Shown here piece after piece: positions 32,457-41,176 of a stretch of 46,732 bases of DNA (positions within the stretch are counted from its first letter, which is position 1; the number at the start of each line of letters is the position of its first letter). Below the pieces are notes generated by a model. The model worked only from the letters and a program-made list of their open reading frames with translations. It did no database searches and was not told the origin of the DNA. The DNA comes from an uncultured Bacteroidia bacterium (lineage in GTDB: Bacteria > Bacteroidota > Bacteroidia > J057 > CALAJH01): assembly GCA_937922655.1 (NCBI GenBank), contig CALAJH010000003.1, forward strand, positions 1 through 46,732, read 5' to 3'. Made by a program: the position numbers and the translations under genes.

Positions 32457-34007
32457 TCAGAGCGGAATATTGCCGTGTTTGCGTTTGGGTCGGGAAAGGG
32501 CTTTGTTTTCCAAGAGTTCGAAAGCCGCCGCAAGCTTTGCCCGCGTTTGCGACGGAAAAATCACCGCGTCGACAAATCCCCGTGCCGCCGCCTGATAGGG
32601 ATTGGCAAAGCGTTCGGTGTATTCGGCGATTTTTTCATCGAGTTTGGCCTTAGGGTCTTGGGCTTGGGCAATTTCGTTTTTGAAAATGATTTCCGCGGCG
32701 CCGGCCGCGCCCATAACGGCGATTTCGGCCGTCGGCCATGCAAAATTGAAGTCGGCGCCGATGTGTTTGGAGTTCATGACGTCGTAAGCGCCGCCGTAGG
32801 CCTTGCGCGTAATGACCGTTACGCGCGGCACCGTCGCCTCGGCAAAGGCATACAAGAGTTTGGCGCCGTGCATAATGACCCCGTTCCATTCTTGGTCGGT
32901 GCCGGGCAAAAAACCGGGCACGTCCACGAAGGTCAAAAGCGGGATGTTGAAAGCGTCGCAAAAGCGTACGAAGCGTGCGGCCTTAATTGACGACTTGATG
33001 TCCAAAACGCCGGCCAAAACGGCGGGTTGATTGGCCACCACGCCCACCACCCGTCCGTCCAAACGCCCAAAGCCCACGACGATGTTCTCGGCGAAGGCGG
33101 CGTGCACCTCCATGAACGAGCCGGCGTCGAGGGTCAGGGCGATAACGTCCTTCATGTCGTAGGGCTGATGGGAGGCGGACGGAATGATGGCGTCGAGTTC
33201 GAAGACGGGTTGGTTTGCGGGACGGTCGGAGGGATAGCGGGGCGGCAACTCTTCGCAATTTTGGGGCAAATACGAAAGCAGACGTTTGACGTTTTCAATG
33301 CATTCGACGTCGTTGGTTGCGGTAAAGTGGGTAACGCCGCTTTTGGTTGCATGGGCGCTCGCGCCGCCCAAATCCTCAAACGACACGTCCTCGTGCGTAA
33401 CGGTCTTGACGACGTTCGGCCCCGTAACAAACATATACGACGTATCCTCGACCATGAAAATAAAATCGGTGATGGCGGGGCTGTACACCGCGCCGCCCGC
33501 ACACGGCCCCATAATCGCCGAAATTTGCGGCACCACCCCCGAGGCAAGCGTGTTACGGTAAAAAATATCGGCGTAACCGGCCAAAGAAACAACCCCCTCC
33601 TGAATACGCGCGCCGCCCGAATCGTTCAATCCCACGACCGGCGCCCCTACTTTCAGCGCCATGTCCATGATTTTGCAAATCTTTTCGGCGTACGTCTCCG
33701 ACAACGAACCGCCAAAAACCGTAAAATCCTGACTGAAAACAAACACCGTGCGTCCGTTCACTTTGCCCGCCCCCGTAACCACGCCGTCGCCCAAATATTT
33801 TTCTTTGTCCAAGCCAAAGTCGGTCGCCCGGTGGGTGACGAACTTGCCGATTTCCTCAAAACTGCCTTCGTCAAGCAACAAATCGATGCGTTGCCGGGCG
33901 GTGAGCTTACCTTTGGCGTTCTGTTTGGCCAAACGGGACTTTCCCCCGCCCTCCAAAGCCGCCGCCTCAAGTTCCGTTAATTGCTTAAACTTCGTTTCCA
34001 ACGACAT
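32457..34007 (-). CDS. Acyl-CoA (propionyl-CoA type) carboxylase beta subunit
   Basis: The 516-residue carboxyltransferase subunit is of the propionyl/methylmalonyl-CoA carboxylase family and moves carboxyl from biotin to acyl-CoA. The N-terminal acyl-CoA binding half includes [32 protein letters not shown] and [12 protein letters not shown]. The C-terminal biotin-binding half has [32 protein letters not shown] and EIAVMGA. The start is ATG 34007 (MSLETKF); a TTG further upstream would make the N-terminus longer than usual. The biotin carboxylase and biotin-carrier subunits are not in the window. The preferred acyl-CoA (propionyl versus a longer chain) is inferred only from family resemblance. 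Confidence 0.9.
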   Translation of the reverse strand: MSLETKFKQLTELEAAALEGGGKSRLAKQNAKGKLTARQRIDLLLDEGSFEEIGKFVTHRATDFGLDKEKYLGDGVVTGAGKVNGRTVFVFSQDFTVFGGSLSETYAEKICKIMDMALKVGAPVVGLNDSGGARIQEGVVSLAGYADIFYRNTLASGVVPQISAIMGPCAGGAVYSPAITDFIFMVEDTSYMFVTGPNVVKTVTHEDVSFEDLGGASAHATKSGVTHFTATNDVECIENVKRLLSYLPQNCEELPPRYPSDRPANQPVFELDAIIPSASHQPYDMKDVIALTLDAGSFMEVHAAFAENIVVGFGRLDGRVVGVVANQPAVLAGVLDIKSSIKAARFVRFCDAFNIPLLTFVDVPGFLPGTDQEWNGVIMHGAKLLYAFAEATVPRVTVITRKAYGGAYDVMNSKHIGADFNFAWPTAEIAVMGAAGAAEIIFKNEIAQAQDPKAKLDEKIAEYTERFANPYQAAARGFVDAVIFPSQTRAKLAAAFELLENKALSRPKRKHGNIPL

Positions 34008-34144
34008 TGTTTTCGCGATTTCGCGCCGCAATTTATCAATTTTTGGCGACAATCGCCGAACGTCCCGACATTTGTAAAATATTCAAATACATATTTTTTT
34101 TCGACGATACTCTTAATTTTTTTTGTAATAGAACCGTCGACGAA

Positions 34145-35506
34145 TCAAAAAAGCGCAAAGAGGGCTTCGGAAAGTTTGGCGACGGGTACGGGCCGAAGGG
34201 TTAATCCGGAAACGTCGAGGCCCTTCATGGCGGCGGCGGGTAAAAACATGCGTTCAAAGCCCAATTTTTGCGCCTCGGCCAAACGCAAATCCACCCGCGA
34301 AACGGGTCGTATTTCGCCCGACAACCCCACCTCGCCCGCAAAGGCCGTTTTTCGGTCGACGGGAAGGTCGCGATACGACGACGCTATCGCGCACGACATG
34401 GCCAAATCCAGCGCGGGGTCGTCGGTTTTGAGGCCGCCCGCCACGTTGATAAACACGTCTTTTCCCCCCGTTTTGAGTCCGCAACGTTTTTCCAACACCG
34501 CCAAAAGCATATTCATGCGCCGAAGGTCGAAACCCGTGGCGCTGCGTTGCGGATAGTTGAACGTCGTATCGGACACCAACGCCTGCGTTTCCAACAATAT
34601 CGGCCTTGCGCCTTGCATCGTCGCACCGACGACCGTGCCAACCGTCCCCGGTTCCATTTCCGTCATAAAGAGTTCGGAGGGGTTGGCGACTTCGCGTAGG
34701 CCGTCGTGCGCCATTTCGTAAACGCCGAGTTCGGGCGTGCGTCCAAAACGATTTTTCACCGAACGGACGATGCGGTAATTGTATTGTTTGTCGCCCTCGA
34801 ATTCCAAGACGGCGTCGACCATGTGTTCCAAGACCTTCGGCCCCGCTATCATGCCTTCTTTGGTGATGTGGCCGACGAGAACGACGGAAATTTTTTTTTC
34901 TTTGGCGAAACGTAAGATTTTGGCCGTGCATTCGCGCACTTGGGCCATACTGCCGGGCGTGGCGTCGACGTCGTCGGTATAAACGGTTTGGATGGAATCG
35001 AGAATAAGCACCGCGGGCTTGAGTTCGAGGGCGTAAGCCAGCACGTTTTCAAGCCACGTTTCGCAATAAACGAACAAATTCGGGTTTTTGACGGGCAAAC
35101 GTTCGGCCCGCATCTTGATTTGTCTTTCCGATTCCTCCCCCGAAACGTAAAAAACGGTTTGGGGACCCAAACGCAAGGCAAGTTGGAGGAGAAGGGTGGA
35201 TTTGCCGATGCCCGGCTCGCCCGCAAGGAGCGTAAGCGAGCCTTCGACCAGCCCGCCGTCGAAGACCCGTTGCAATTCGCCATCGGGTAAAACCAGTCGC
35301 GCCTCGCCGCCGAATTGCACTTCTTCCAGCGGCACGGGAACCCGGCCAACTTCGCCGCCCGCCCAACGTTTAAAATGAGTTTCCGTCGTCGGTTCTTCGC
35401 CGACGACGGTGTTCCATTTTCCGCATGAAGAACATTGCCCTTGCCACTTGGCGTGCTTGTAACCGCATTCGACGCACACGAAAACGGTTTTGCCTCTTTT
35501 GGCCAA
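34145..35506 (-). CDS. radA: DNA repair protein RadA (Sms)
   Basis: This 453-residue RecA-like branch-migration ATPase acts in homologous recombination. An N-terminal zinc finger (CVECGYKHAKWQGQCSSCGKW split by C-x2-C pairs) precedes a Walker A motif GEPGIGKST (96-104). A Walker B strand (PAVLILDSIQ), the RadA-specific KNRFG motif and a Lon-like C-terminal domain (PVDRKTAFAGEVGLSGEIRPV in two strands) follow. The length is typical. The only reasonable start is TTG 35506, 3 bases after the rpsU stop. It is therefore read in one transcript with ribosomal protein S21. Confidence 0.96.
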   Translation of the reverse strand: MAKRGKTVFVCVECGYKHAKWQGQCSSCGKWNTVVGEEPTTETHFKRWAGGEVGRVPVPLEEVQFGGEARLVLPDGELQRVFDGGLVEGSLTLLAGEPGIGKSTLLLQLALRLGPQTVFYVSGEESERQIKMRAERLPVKNPNLFVYCETWLENVLAYALELKPAVLILDSIQTVYTDDVDATPGSMAQVRECTAKILRFAKEKKISVVLVGHITKEGMIAGPKVLEHMVDAVLEFEGDKQYNYRIVRSVKNRFGRTPELGVYEMAHDGLREVANPSELFMTEMEPGTVGTVVGATMQGARPILLETQALVSDTTFNYPQRSATGFDLRRMNMLLAVLEKRCGLKTGGKDVFINVAGGLKTDDPALDLAMSCAIASSYRDLPVDRKTAFAGEVGLSGEIRPVSRVDLRLAEAQKLGFERMFLPAAAMKGLDVSGLTLRPVPVAKLSEALFALF

Positions 35507-35509
35507 AGC

Positions 35510-35704
35510 CTAGGACTCCAATTCGTTCAAATATTTTTGACGGCGCTCGGCCTTTTTGCGAATCTCGCGACGCTTGACGCTCGGCGGCGTGAAATACATC
35601 CGCGAACGAACTTTTTTCATCACGCCCAAACGTTCAAATTTTTTCTTAAACCGGCGCAAAGCCCTGTCGAGCGTTTCTCCTTCCTTGACTTCAATAATTA
35701 TCAT
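35510..35704 (-). CDS. rpsU: 30S ribosomal protein S21
   Basis: The 64-residue basic protein begins MIIIEVKEGETLDRALRRF and continues with KFERLGVMKKVRSRMYFTPP, which is S21 in sequence and size. S21 binds the 3' domain of 16S rRNA in the small subunit and is involved in initiation. The frame stays open upstream to 35776 but the S21 start is clearly ATG 35704. A perfect -7 box lies about 35 bases upstream and a 14-bp palindrome farther up. It is followed after 3 bases by radA. Confidence 0.95.
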   Translation of the reverse strand: MIIIEVKEGETLDRALRRFKKKFERLGVMKKVRSRMYFTPPSVKRREIRKKAERRQKYLNELES

Positions 35705-35738
35705 GCACTGTATGCCGCAAATCGCTTGGATTAGGCCG

Positions 35739-35746
35739 CAAAAATA
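35739..35746 (-). promoter_or_regulatory. TAnnTTTG (-7) promoter element, TATTTTTGCG
   Basis: A perfect TAnnTTTG followed by CG on the minus strand, about 35 bases upstream of the rpsU ATG. It is the likely promoter of rpsU-radA. No strong -33 box is seen at 17-23 bases. Confidence 0.55.
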
Positions 35747-35777
35747 CAACTTTTTGGAAATTCCTAGCGTCGGCAAA

Positions 35778-35791
35778 ACAAAATATTTTGT
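35778..35791. promoter_or_regulatory. 14-bp perfect palindrome ACAAAATATTTTGT upstream of rpsU
   Basis: The palindrome ACAAAAT/ATTTTGT is complete and is flanked by GGC (35772-35774) and GCC (35794-35796). It lies about 32 bases upstream of the rpsU -7 box, where an activator or repressor could bind. It could also be a weak 3' hairpin, but no upstream gene on the plus strand ends here. Confidence 0.4.
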
Positions 35792-35847
35792 GTGCCGCCG
35801 TATTTTTAATTTATCGACCGGGATAAGGACGGGGAGCCTCGGCTTAA

Positions 35848-36408
35848 TCAGTCGTCGGAGAGCGCTTCTTGGACGGCGACGAGTTCGTCGTAAAAATCTT
35901 GTCCGAAGCGTTGAACGAGGGCGTCGCGAAGAAATTCGACGAGCGGCACGCCGAGATAATTTCTAGCGGGTTTGCATACGCCCCATTTTTCGTAGCGCAA
36001 AAAGATTTTGGCCATTCGCCGCTCCTCGCGTATAGGGTAAAGTTTGCAGGAGATGGGTTTGTTGAAACCGTGGGCTTCGAGAGCGCAGCGGGCCGTTCCG
36101 TCGTTCTCAAAGACGGCGAAAACACAGGGCCCCGATTCGCCGACGAGCGTCGTTTCCCATCCGTCGCAAAATTGTACGGGGCCCGCAATTTCGGCGGAGG
36201 CGACGGCTTCGGGTCGGAGTTTGTGGCGAATTTGCGGATAAACGTCTTGAAGATATTCGGCTTCGCCGGGGGTAAGCGGGGCGCCCGATTCGCCCTCGAC
36301 GCAACACGCGCCTTTGCACGCCCCCAAATTGCAACAGAATTTGGCCGTCAGCACGTCGCGGGCCACGGGAACGTCCCGTATCAATACGTATTCGTCGCCG
36401 CGGCTCAT
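35848..36408 (-). CDS. DUF3109 family cysteine-rich protein
   Basis: The 186-residue cytoplasmic protein has the cysteine cluster FCCNLGACKGACCVEG near residues 24-38, plus further Cys in VQFCDGW, GPCVF, ARCALE, ISCKLYP and WGVCKP. This matches the DUF3109 family, related to the YkgJ-type (CxxxCxxCC) putative Zn or Fe-S binding proteins. The function is unknown. Its ATG overlaps the DUF2480 gene stop (ATGA), so the two are translated together. The same DUF2480-DUF3109 neighbourhood is typical of Bacteroidota. Confidence 0.82.
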   Translation of the reverse strand: MSRGDEYVLIRDVPVARDVLTAKFCCNLGACKGACCVEGESGAPLTPGEAEYLQDVYPQIRHKLRPEAVASAEIAGPVQFCDGWETTLVGESGPCVFAVFENDGTARCALEAHGFNKPISCKLYPIREERRMAKIFLRYEKWGVCKPARNYLGVPLVEFLRDALVQRFGQDFYDELVAVQEALSDD

Positions 36409-36905
36409 TTGGCTTTAAATACCGGCACGGTGGAACAGGGTTCACCGTACATTATGGATTTGACCCACGGCCGCAAACGGGCGGTGAGTTCGACGTAAAC
36501 GGCGTGCGGCGTACCGCCGCAACCTTTAAGCACCACGCGTTTGTCCCGATATTCGGAAAAATCGGTTTGGCGAATTTTGCGCAAAAACAATTCGGCCTCC
36601 AAAGCTTGGGGCGTTCCATAAAACACCGACCGTGCCACCGGCGCCAACGTCGCGGCCAAGAGCATGTACGCCCACACGGGTACTATCGCGTCCGCCGAAC
36701 AGTGCAGCGCCACGTGCTTGTCCCGGTACTTTTCGACGTCCATTTCCGCCACAAACGCCCTGAAATCCTTTTCTTTCAATATCAGGCCCATGAACAACCG
36801 TTGCTTGACGTCGATTTCGACGATTTCGCCCGCCTCGCGGAAATCTTGGGGGTCGAGCGTAACAAGCGAACTTTGCGCCACCCGATTGACTATCGTCGTT
36901 TCCAT
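36405..36905 (-). CDS. DUF2480 family protein
   Basis: The 166-residue cytoplasmic protein matches DUF2480. It begins METTIVNRVAQSSLVTLD and has VALHCSADAIVPVWAYMLLA near residue 70 and a VVLKGCGGTPHAVYVELTA segment near 125. It has no signal peptide or membrane span. I use ATG 36905; a TTG at 36914 would add three residues. It is coupled to the DUF3109 gene by an ATGA overlap. The function is not known; the two conserved cysteines (HCSADA, KGCGG) may be functional. Confidence 0.82.
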   Translation of the reverse strand: METTIVNRVAQSSLVTLDPQDFREAGEIVEIDVKQRLFMGLILKEKDFRAFVAEMDVEKYRDKHVALHCSADAIVPVWAYMLLAATLAPVARSVFYGTPQALEAELFLRKIRQTDFSEYRDKRVVLKGCGGTPHAVYVELTARLRPWVKSIMYGEPCSTVPVFKAK

Positions 36906-37002
36906 TGTCGGCAATCAATTTCCGATTTAAACGCCGACGAACGGCAAATAGTTTGGGAGATAAAAAAATGACGGCCAATATCGAAAAAACGCGTCAATTT
37001 GC

Positions 37003-37010
37003 TATTTTTG
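37003..37010 (+). promoter_or_regulatory. TAnnTTTG (-7) promoter element, TATTTTTGCA
   Basis: This is a perfect TAnnTTTG match followed by CA, 82 bases before the start of the PorE-like gene, in the divergent gap with the DUF2480 gene. It would give a leader of about 75 bases. Confidence 0.48.
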
Positions 37011-37092
37011 CACGGAATGCTTGCAGGAAGACCTTCAAGACGTTTTCCCGTGTTGCATTTTTGTTTATTTTTACCTTTTGAATAAAGAAAAT

Positions 37093-39105
37093 ATGAAGTG
37101 TTGTAAAATATTCTTGTGCGCGACGGCATTGGCGGTTGCCGTCTTTTCGTCGGTTTACGGCCAAAAGTTCAACTCCAAAGAAGAAAAACAAGCCTACGAA
37201 AAAGGTCTGAAACACTTGGAGGAAAAAGAGTTCAACTTGGCCGCCCAACAATTGACGCAAGCCGTCAAAATGAATCCGGCCAACGCCCACGCGCAATACT
37301 GGCTAGGAATGGCCTATTTCGAGGGCGGCTTCCGAAAAAAAGCCGTCGAACCCCTATCCGAAGCCTACAAATCCAACCCCAATCTTACGCCCGACCTACG
37401 CCTTTACCTCGGCATGGCCTACCAATTCAGCCTCGAATTCGACGAGGCCATCAAAATGCTCAACGAACACAAAAACCAGTACAAGGGAAAAGACCGGGAT
37501 TCCATCGTTCGCCTCACCGACCGTTTCATCATGCAATGTAAAAACGGCAAAGAACTCGTCGCCAACCCCGTTTCCGTCACGATAGAAAACCTTGGCCCCA
37601 ACGTCAATACCAAGTTCCCCGACTACGCGCCCGTCATCACCGCCGACGAATCGCAAATTTTTTTCACCAGCCGCCGCCCGGGCAACCTCGGCAAAGACGC
37701 CTCCGACGGCCTGCCCTACGAGGACGTCTGGTATTCGGACTACGTCGATTCGGCGTGGACGCCCGCCAAAAACATCAAGGCGCCCGTCAATTCCATTTAC
37801 CACGACGCGACCATCTCCGTTTCCGCCGACGGCGCCACCCTGCTCGTCTACCGCGACGAATCCGGCGGCGGCATCTTTCTTTCCGACCTCAAAGGCGACA
37901 AATGGGGCGAACCCAAATCGATTGGCAAAGTCATCGACTCCAAAGACTACGAACCCTCGGCCTCCATCAGCGCCGACCGAAAAACCGTCGTTTTCACCCG
38001 GGGAAACGTCAACGGCGACCTTGACCTCTTCATTTCCACCAAAGACAAAAAAGACCGTTGGACCGAACCCAAAAACCTTGGCCCCGTCGTCAACACCCCT
38101 TACCGCGAAGACAGCCCCTTTCTCCACCCCGACGGCAAAACCCTTTATTTTTCTTCCAAAGGCCACAACTCCATGGGTGGATACGACATTTTCAAAACCG
38201 TTCGTCAAGAGGACGGCTCGTGGTCCAAACCCGAAAACCTCGGTTACCCCATCAACTCCCCCGACGACGACCTTTATTTCGTCGTCGCCGCCAGCGGCCG
38301 CCGCGCTTATTATTCGTCGCTTAAAGACGGCGGTTACGGCGACAAGGACATCTACGTCATCACCTTCACCCAACCCCGACCCAAAGTCAAGGCGCAAACC
38401 GACACCGTCGTCGCGCAAATTTCCACCCAACCCGAACAAAAAGTCGAAGAGTCCTTTGCCGAAATGTCCTTTACCGAACTGACGCTCGTCAAAGGACAAA
38501 TCGTCGACGAATCGACGCAAAAACCCGTTGAGGCCACAATTTACATCATCGACAACGAAAAAGGCGACACCGTTTCCGTGCTTAAATCCAACTCCGCCAC
38601 GGGTAAATACCTGGCTACGCTGCCTTCGGGTAAAAACTACGGCATTTCCGTACAAAAAGACGGCTACGTGTTCCATTCCGAAAATTTTGACCTGCCCAAA
38701 GGCGCCGATTATGCCGAGGTAAACAAAAAAATATCGATGAAACCCTTGGGATTTGCCGTCGGAAGCAAAATTATTCTCAAAAATATTTTTTACGACTTCG
38801 ACAAATACACCCTTCGCCCCACGTCCATCGCCGAACTTGAAAGACTGCTCAAAATTTTGGAGGACAACCCCAAAATGCGCATTCGCATCCTCAGCCACAC
38901 CGACTCCAAAGGTTCGGACGAATACAACATGGTGCTTTCCAACAACCGGGCGCGGGCCGTGGTCGATTGGCTCATCTCCAAAGGCGTGGCCAAAGACCGA
39001 CTCGAATACAAAGGCATGGGCGAAACCGAACCCATCGATACCAACGACACCGACGAGGGACGGCAAAACAACCGCCGCACCGAATTTGAAATCCTTTCGC
39101 TTTAA
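37093..39105 (+). CDS. PorE-like outer-membrane protein: TPR, WD40-like propeller, CRD and OmpA domains
   Basis: The 670-residue exported protein starts at ATG 37093 with a signal peptide (MKCCKIFLCATALAVAVFSS). Residues about 30-150 form TPR-like repeats. About 170-455 is a six-bladed PD40/WD40-like propeller with repeated ADxxxxxFxS strands (e.g. ITADESQIFFTSRRPG, HPDGKTLYFSSKGHN). About 490-575 is a carboxypeptidase-regulatory-like domain. The last ~95 residues are an OmpA peptidoglycan-binding domain (IFYDFDKYTL, SHTDSKGSDEYN, NRRTEFEI). This is the domain set of PorE, a T9SS component that links the machinery to peptidoglycan. dapF follows after 26 bases. Paralogues of this layout exist, so the T9SS role is inferred. 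Confidence 0.82.
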   Translation: MKCCKIFLCATALAVAVFSSVYGQKFNSKEEKQAYEKGLKHLEEKEFNLAAQQLTQAVKMNPANAHAQYWLGMAYFEGGFRKKAVEPLSEAYKSNPNLTPDLRLYLGMAYQFSLEFDEAIKMLNEHKNQYKGKDRDSIVRLTDRFIMQCKNGKELVANPVSVTIENLGPNVNTKFPDYAPVITADESQIFFTSRRPGNLGKDASDGLPYEDVWYSDYVDSAWTPAKNIKAPVNSIYHDATISVSADGATLLVYRDESGGGIFLSDLKGDKWGEPKSIGKVIDSKDYEPSASISADRKTVVFTRGNVNGDLDLFISTKDKKDRWTEPKNLGPVVNTPYREDSPFLHPDGKTLYFSSKGHNSMGGYDIFKTVRQEDGSWSKPENLGYPINSPDDDLYFVVAASGRRAYYSSLKDGGYGDKDIYVITFTQPRPKVKAQTDTVVAQISTQPEQKVEESFAEMSFTELTLVKGQIVDESTQKPVEATIYIIDNEKGDTVSVLKSNSATGKYLATLPSGKNYGISVQKDGYVFHSENFDLPKGADYAEVNKKISMKPLGFAVGSKIILKNIFYDFDKYTLRPTSIAELERLLKILEDNPKMRIRILSHTDSKGSDEYNMVLSNNRARAVVDWLISKGVAKDRLEYKGMGETEPIDTNDTDEGRQNNRRTEFEILSL

Positions 39106-39131
39106 ATTTCCGATTCGGCGACGGATATCCC

Positions 39132-39926
39132 ATGCGGTTTTCAAAATATCAAGCCACGGGCAACGACTTCGTCATGGTGGACAACCGTACGGGCGTGTTG
39201 CCCCGCCGCTCCCCCAAAGCCTTTCGCAAACTTTGCCACCGACGCACGGGCGTCGGGGCCGACGGCTTGATAATGATTGTTTCCAAGCCCGGCTACGACT
39301 TTGAAATGGTTTATTACAACAGCGACGGCAACGAGGCGACGTTTTGCGGCAACGGTGCGCGTTGCGCCGCCAAGTTCGCCCTGCAAATCGGCGCGGCCAA
39401 AAAAACGTCGCGCTTTCTGACCGCCGACGGCGAACATCACGCCCTCGTCGCCGACGACCTCGTACGCATTTCGATGTCCACGCCGCAACATTTCAACGCC
39501 TTTGCCGACGGCTTTTTTGTCCATACGGGTTCGCCGCATTTCGTCGTTTTTGTAGAGGACGTGGAGGTTCTGGATTCCTTGAACGTCGCGGAAAAAGGAG
39601 AAATGCTTCGCCACGATGCACGTTGGGCCAAATACGGCGGCGCCAACGTCAATTTCGTCGGCGAACTCGATACCGAAACGCTGTTCGTGCGCACCTTTGA
39701 GCGGGGCGTCGAGGCCGAAACGCTCAGTTGCGGCACGGGCGTTACCGCCGCCGCCTATGTTCGTCTCAGGCGCGACGGCCGTTTGGGCGAAAACGTCGCC
39801 ATGCGCGTGCGTACCCCCGGCGGCCTGCTTACCGTCCATTTCGGCGCCGACGGCAAAACCGAACTCGAAGGCCCCGCCGTAAAAGTTTTTGACGGCGAAT
39901 ATCCTTTCGTTCCCGACGAAAACTAA
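39132..39926 (+). CDS. dapF: Diaminopimelate epimerase
   Basis: The 264-residue cytoplasmic enzyme converts LL- to meso-diaminopimelate for lysine and peptidoglycan synthesis. It begins MRFSKYQATGNDFVMVD. The two active-site cysteines are in FCGNGARC and LSCGTGVTAA. Length and motif spacing are normal. It lies 26 bases after the PorE-like gene. Its stop codon directly abuts the stop of the converging SDR gene, leaving no room for a separate terminator. Confidence 0.95.
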   Translation: MRFSKYQATGNDFVMVDNRTGVLPRRSPKAFRKLCHRRTGVGADGLIMIVSKPGYDFEMVYYNSDGNEATFCGNGARCAAKFALQIGAAKKTSRFLTADGEHHALVADDLVRISMSTPQHFNAFADGFFVHTGSPHFVVFVEDVEVLDSLNVAEKGEMLRHDARWAKYGGANVNFVGELDTETLFVRTFERGVEAETLSCGTGVTAAAYVRLRRDGRLGENVAMRVRTPGGLLTVHFGADGKTELEGPAVKVFDGEYPFVPDEN

Positions 39927-40628
39927 TCAAACAAATTCGGATTCGTCGATATCCCCGGCTAACGGGCGTACAACCAGCTCTTCAACGACCGCACCGTATT
40001 TTAGACGACAAGCCGTCCATACGATGTCTCCGATATCTTCGGCGGCAATGAAGCGCTCGGCCGGCAAATCGACCCCCGCCCAAGAGTCGGTCAATGTGGC
40101 GCCGGGCAAAATCGAAACCACCCGTACGCCCTTGGGTTTGAGTTCTTCGCGCAAAACTTTCGAAAAACCCAAGAGCGCAAACTTACTGATACAATACGAC
40201 GCCCCGTTGGGATAGGCGGTAATCGAGGCGGTGCTGCAAATATTGACGACCGTCGAACCGAAGGCCAATTTGCCCAGCAATCCTTTGGTGACGTAATACG
40301 GACCGCCGACGTTGATTGCCATCAGCGTTTCAAACGTTTCGTCGGCTTCGGTTTCGATTTTTCCCGGAATGTAACGGCCGGCGTTGTTGACCAAAACATC
40401 GATACGCTCGCAACGGCCTTTGACGTATTCGCAAAAGGCGCGAACGTCGTTTTTGTTGGAAAGGTCGGCTTTGACCACGTCAAAATCGGGATGTTTTTCC
40501 CCAACGGCGGCCACGCTTTTTTCCGAACTTGCGCAACCCACGACCCGAAAATCTTCGCGGGAAAACCGTTTGGCGATTTCCAATCCGATGCCCCGGGAAA
40601 CGCCGGTAATTACGATAAATTTACTCAT
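39927..40628 (-). CDS. Short-chain dehydrogenase/reductase
   Basis: This 233-residue classical SDR has the cofactor motif TGVSRGIGLEIA and the NNAG motif (VLVNNAGRY). The active-site Ser is in NICSTASI and the Tyr and Lys are in SYCISK. The family is NAD(P)H-dependent; the substrate cannot be read from the sequence. It is last in a run of five minus-strand genes, its ATG overlapping the SUKH gene stop (ATGA). The 3' end meets dapF with no gap. Confidence 0.88.
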   Translation of the reverse strand: MSKFIVITGVSRGIGLEIAKRFSREDFRVVGCASSEKSVAAVGEKHPDFDVVKADLSNKNDVRAFCEYVKGRCERIDVLVNNAGRYIPGKIETEADETFETLMAINVGGPYYVTKGLLGKLAFGSTVVNICSTASITAYPNGASYCISKFALLGFSKVLREELKPKGVRVVSILPGATLTDSWAGVDLPAERFIAAEDIGDIVWTACRLKYGAVVEELVVRPLAGDIDESEFV

Positions 40629-41176
40629 TGAAATTTACGGTGTTTGAAAAGTTTGGAGACGAAATCGTCGAAACCGACGGCCACTTTATACATTCTCTTA
40701 TCGGCCTCGGCTTGATAAGCGGAGATTTTTCCGTCCCGGCCGGGTCCCCATTTGATAAAATACACCCCGCCGTCGGAAAGCGAAACGCCCATGAGGTTGT
40801 TGAACTTATCGACGGCGAAAGGCAAAAAATTCGCGGGAAAAGTATGTTTGTTCTTTTTCCAAAAATCAATCATGTTGATGCGTTCTTTTCTGTCCAAAGA
40901 CAAAAAGCGCGCAATAACGAAGGAATAGAGTACGCCGTAGGGATTGTCGGGTTTGTCTTCGTCGGCCACCTCGCAAACGTAGGATTCCAGTTGGGGTTTG
41001 GGATATTTGAGCAGGTAGTTGCGGAGTTCATGCGGCAGTCGTTCGCCCAAGATCCGTTCAAGGTCGGCGATGGCGGCCGCGGGTTGAAAAACGGACTTGC
41101 GCGAAAAAAGGCGTTTGAATAAGTCTGCCAGCATCGACTGCAACGATGTTATAAAGTCTATCGCAACGGAAAACAT
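40625..41176 (-). CDS. SMI1/KNR4 (SUKH) family protein
   Basis: The 183-residue protein has an N-terminal amphipathic region (about 1-30) and then a SUKH-like domain. Key segments are LERILGERLPHELRNYLLKYPKP, the IARFLSL/DRKERINMIDFWKK part, and LPFAVDKFNNLMGVSLSDGGVYFIKWG. SUKH proteins are common immunity proteins against secreted toxins but also occur as plain binding modules. The start ATG 41176 overlaps the TAA of the SpoIIE gene (TAATG). A longer upstream start is unlikely since it would lie inside the phosphatase. No toxin is recognisable nearby, so an immunity role is speculative. Confidence 0.72.
   Translation of the reverse strand: MFSVAIDFITSLQSMLADLFKRLFSRKSVFQPAAAIADLERILGERLPHELRNYLLKYPKPQLESYVCEVADEDKPDNPYGVLYSFVIARFLSLDRKERINMIDFWKKNKHTFPANFLPFAVDKFNNLMGVSLSDGGVYFIKWGPGRDGKISAYQAEADKRMYKVAVGFDDFVSKLFKHRKFQ

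Noticed and set aside
37396-39144. Long minus-strand open frame opposite the PorE-like gene
   Set aside because: It is fully antisense to a well-supported gene, and its product is a Gly/Val/Phe/Asp-rich string with no domain. GC-rich codon use of the real gene keeps the complementary frame open.
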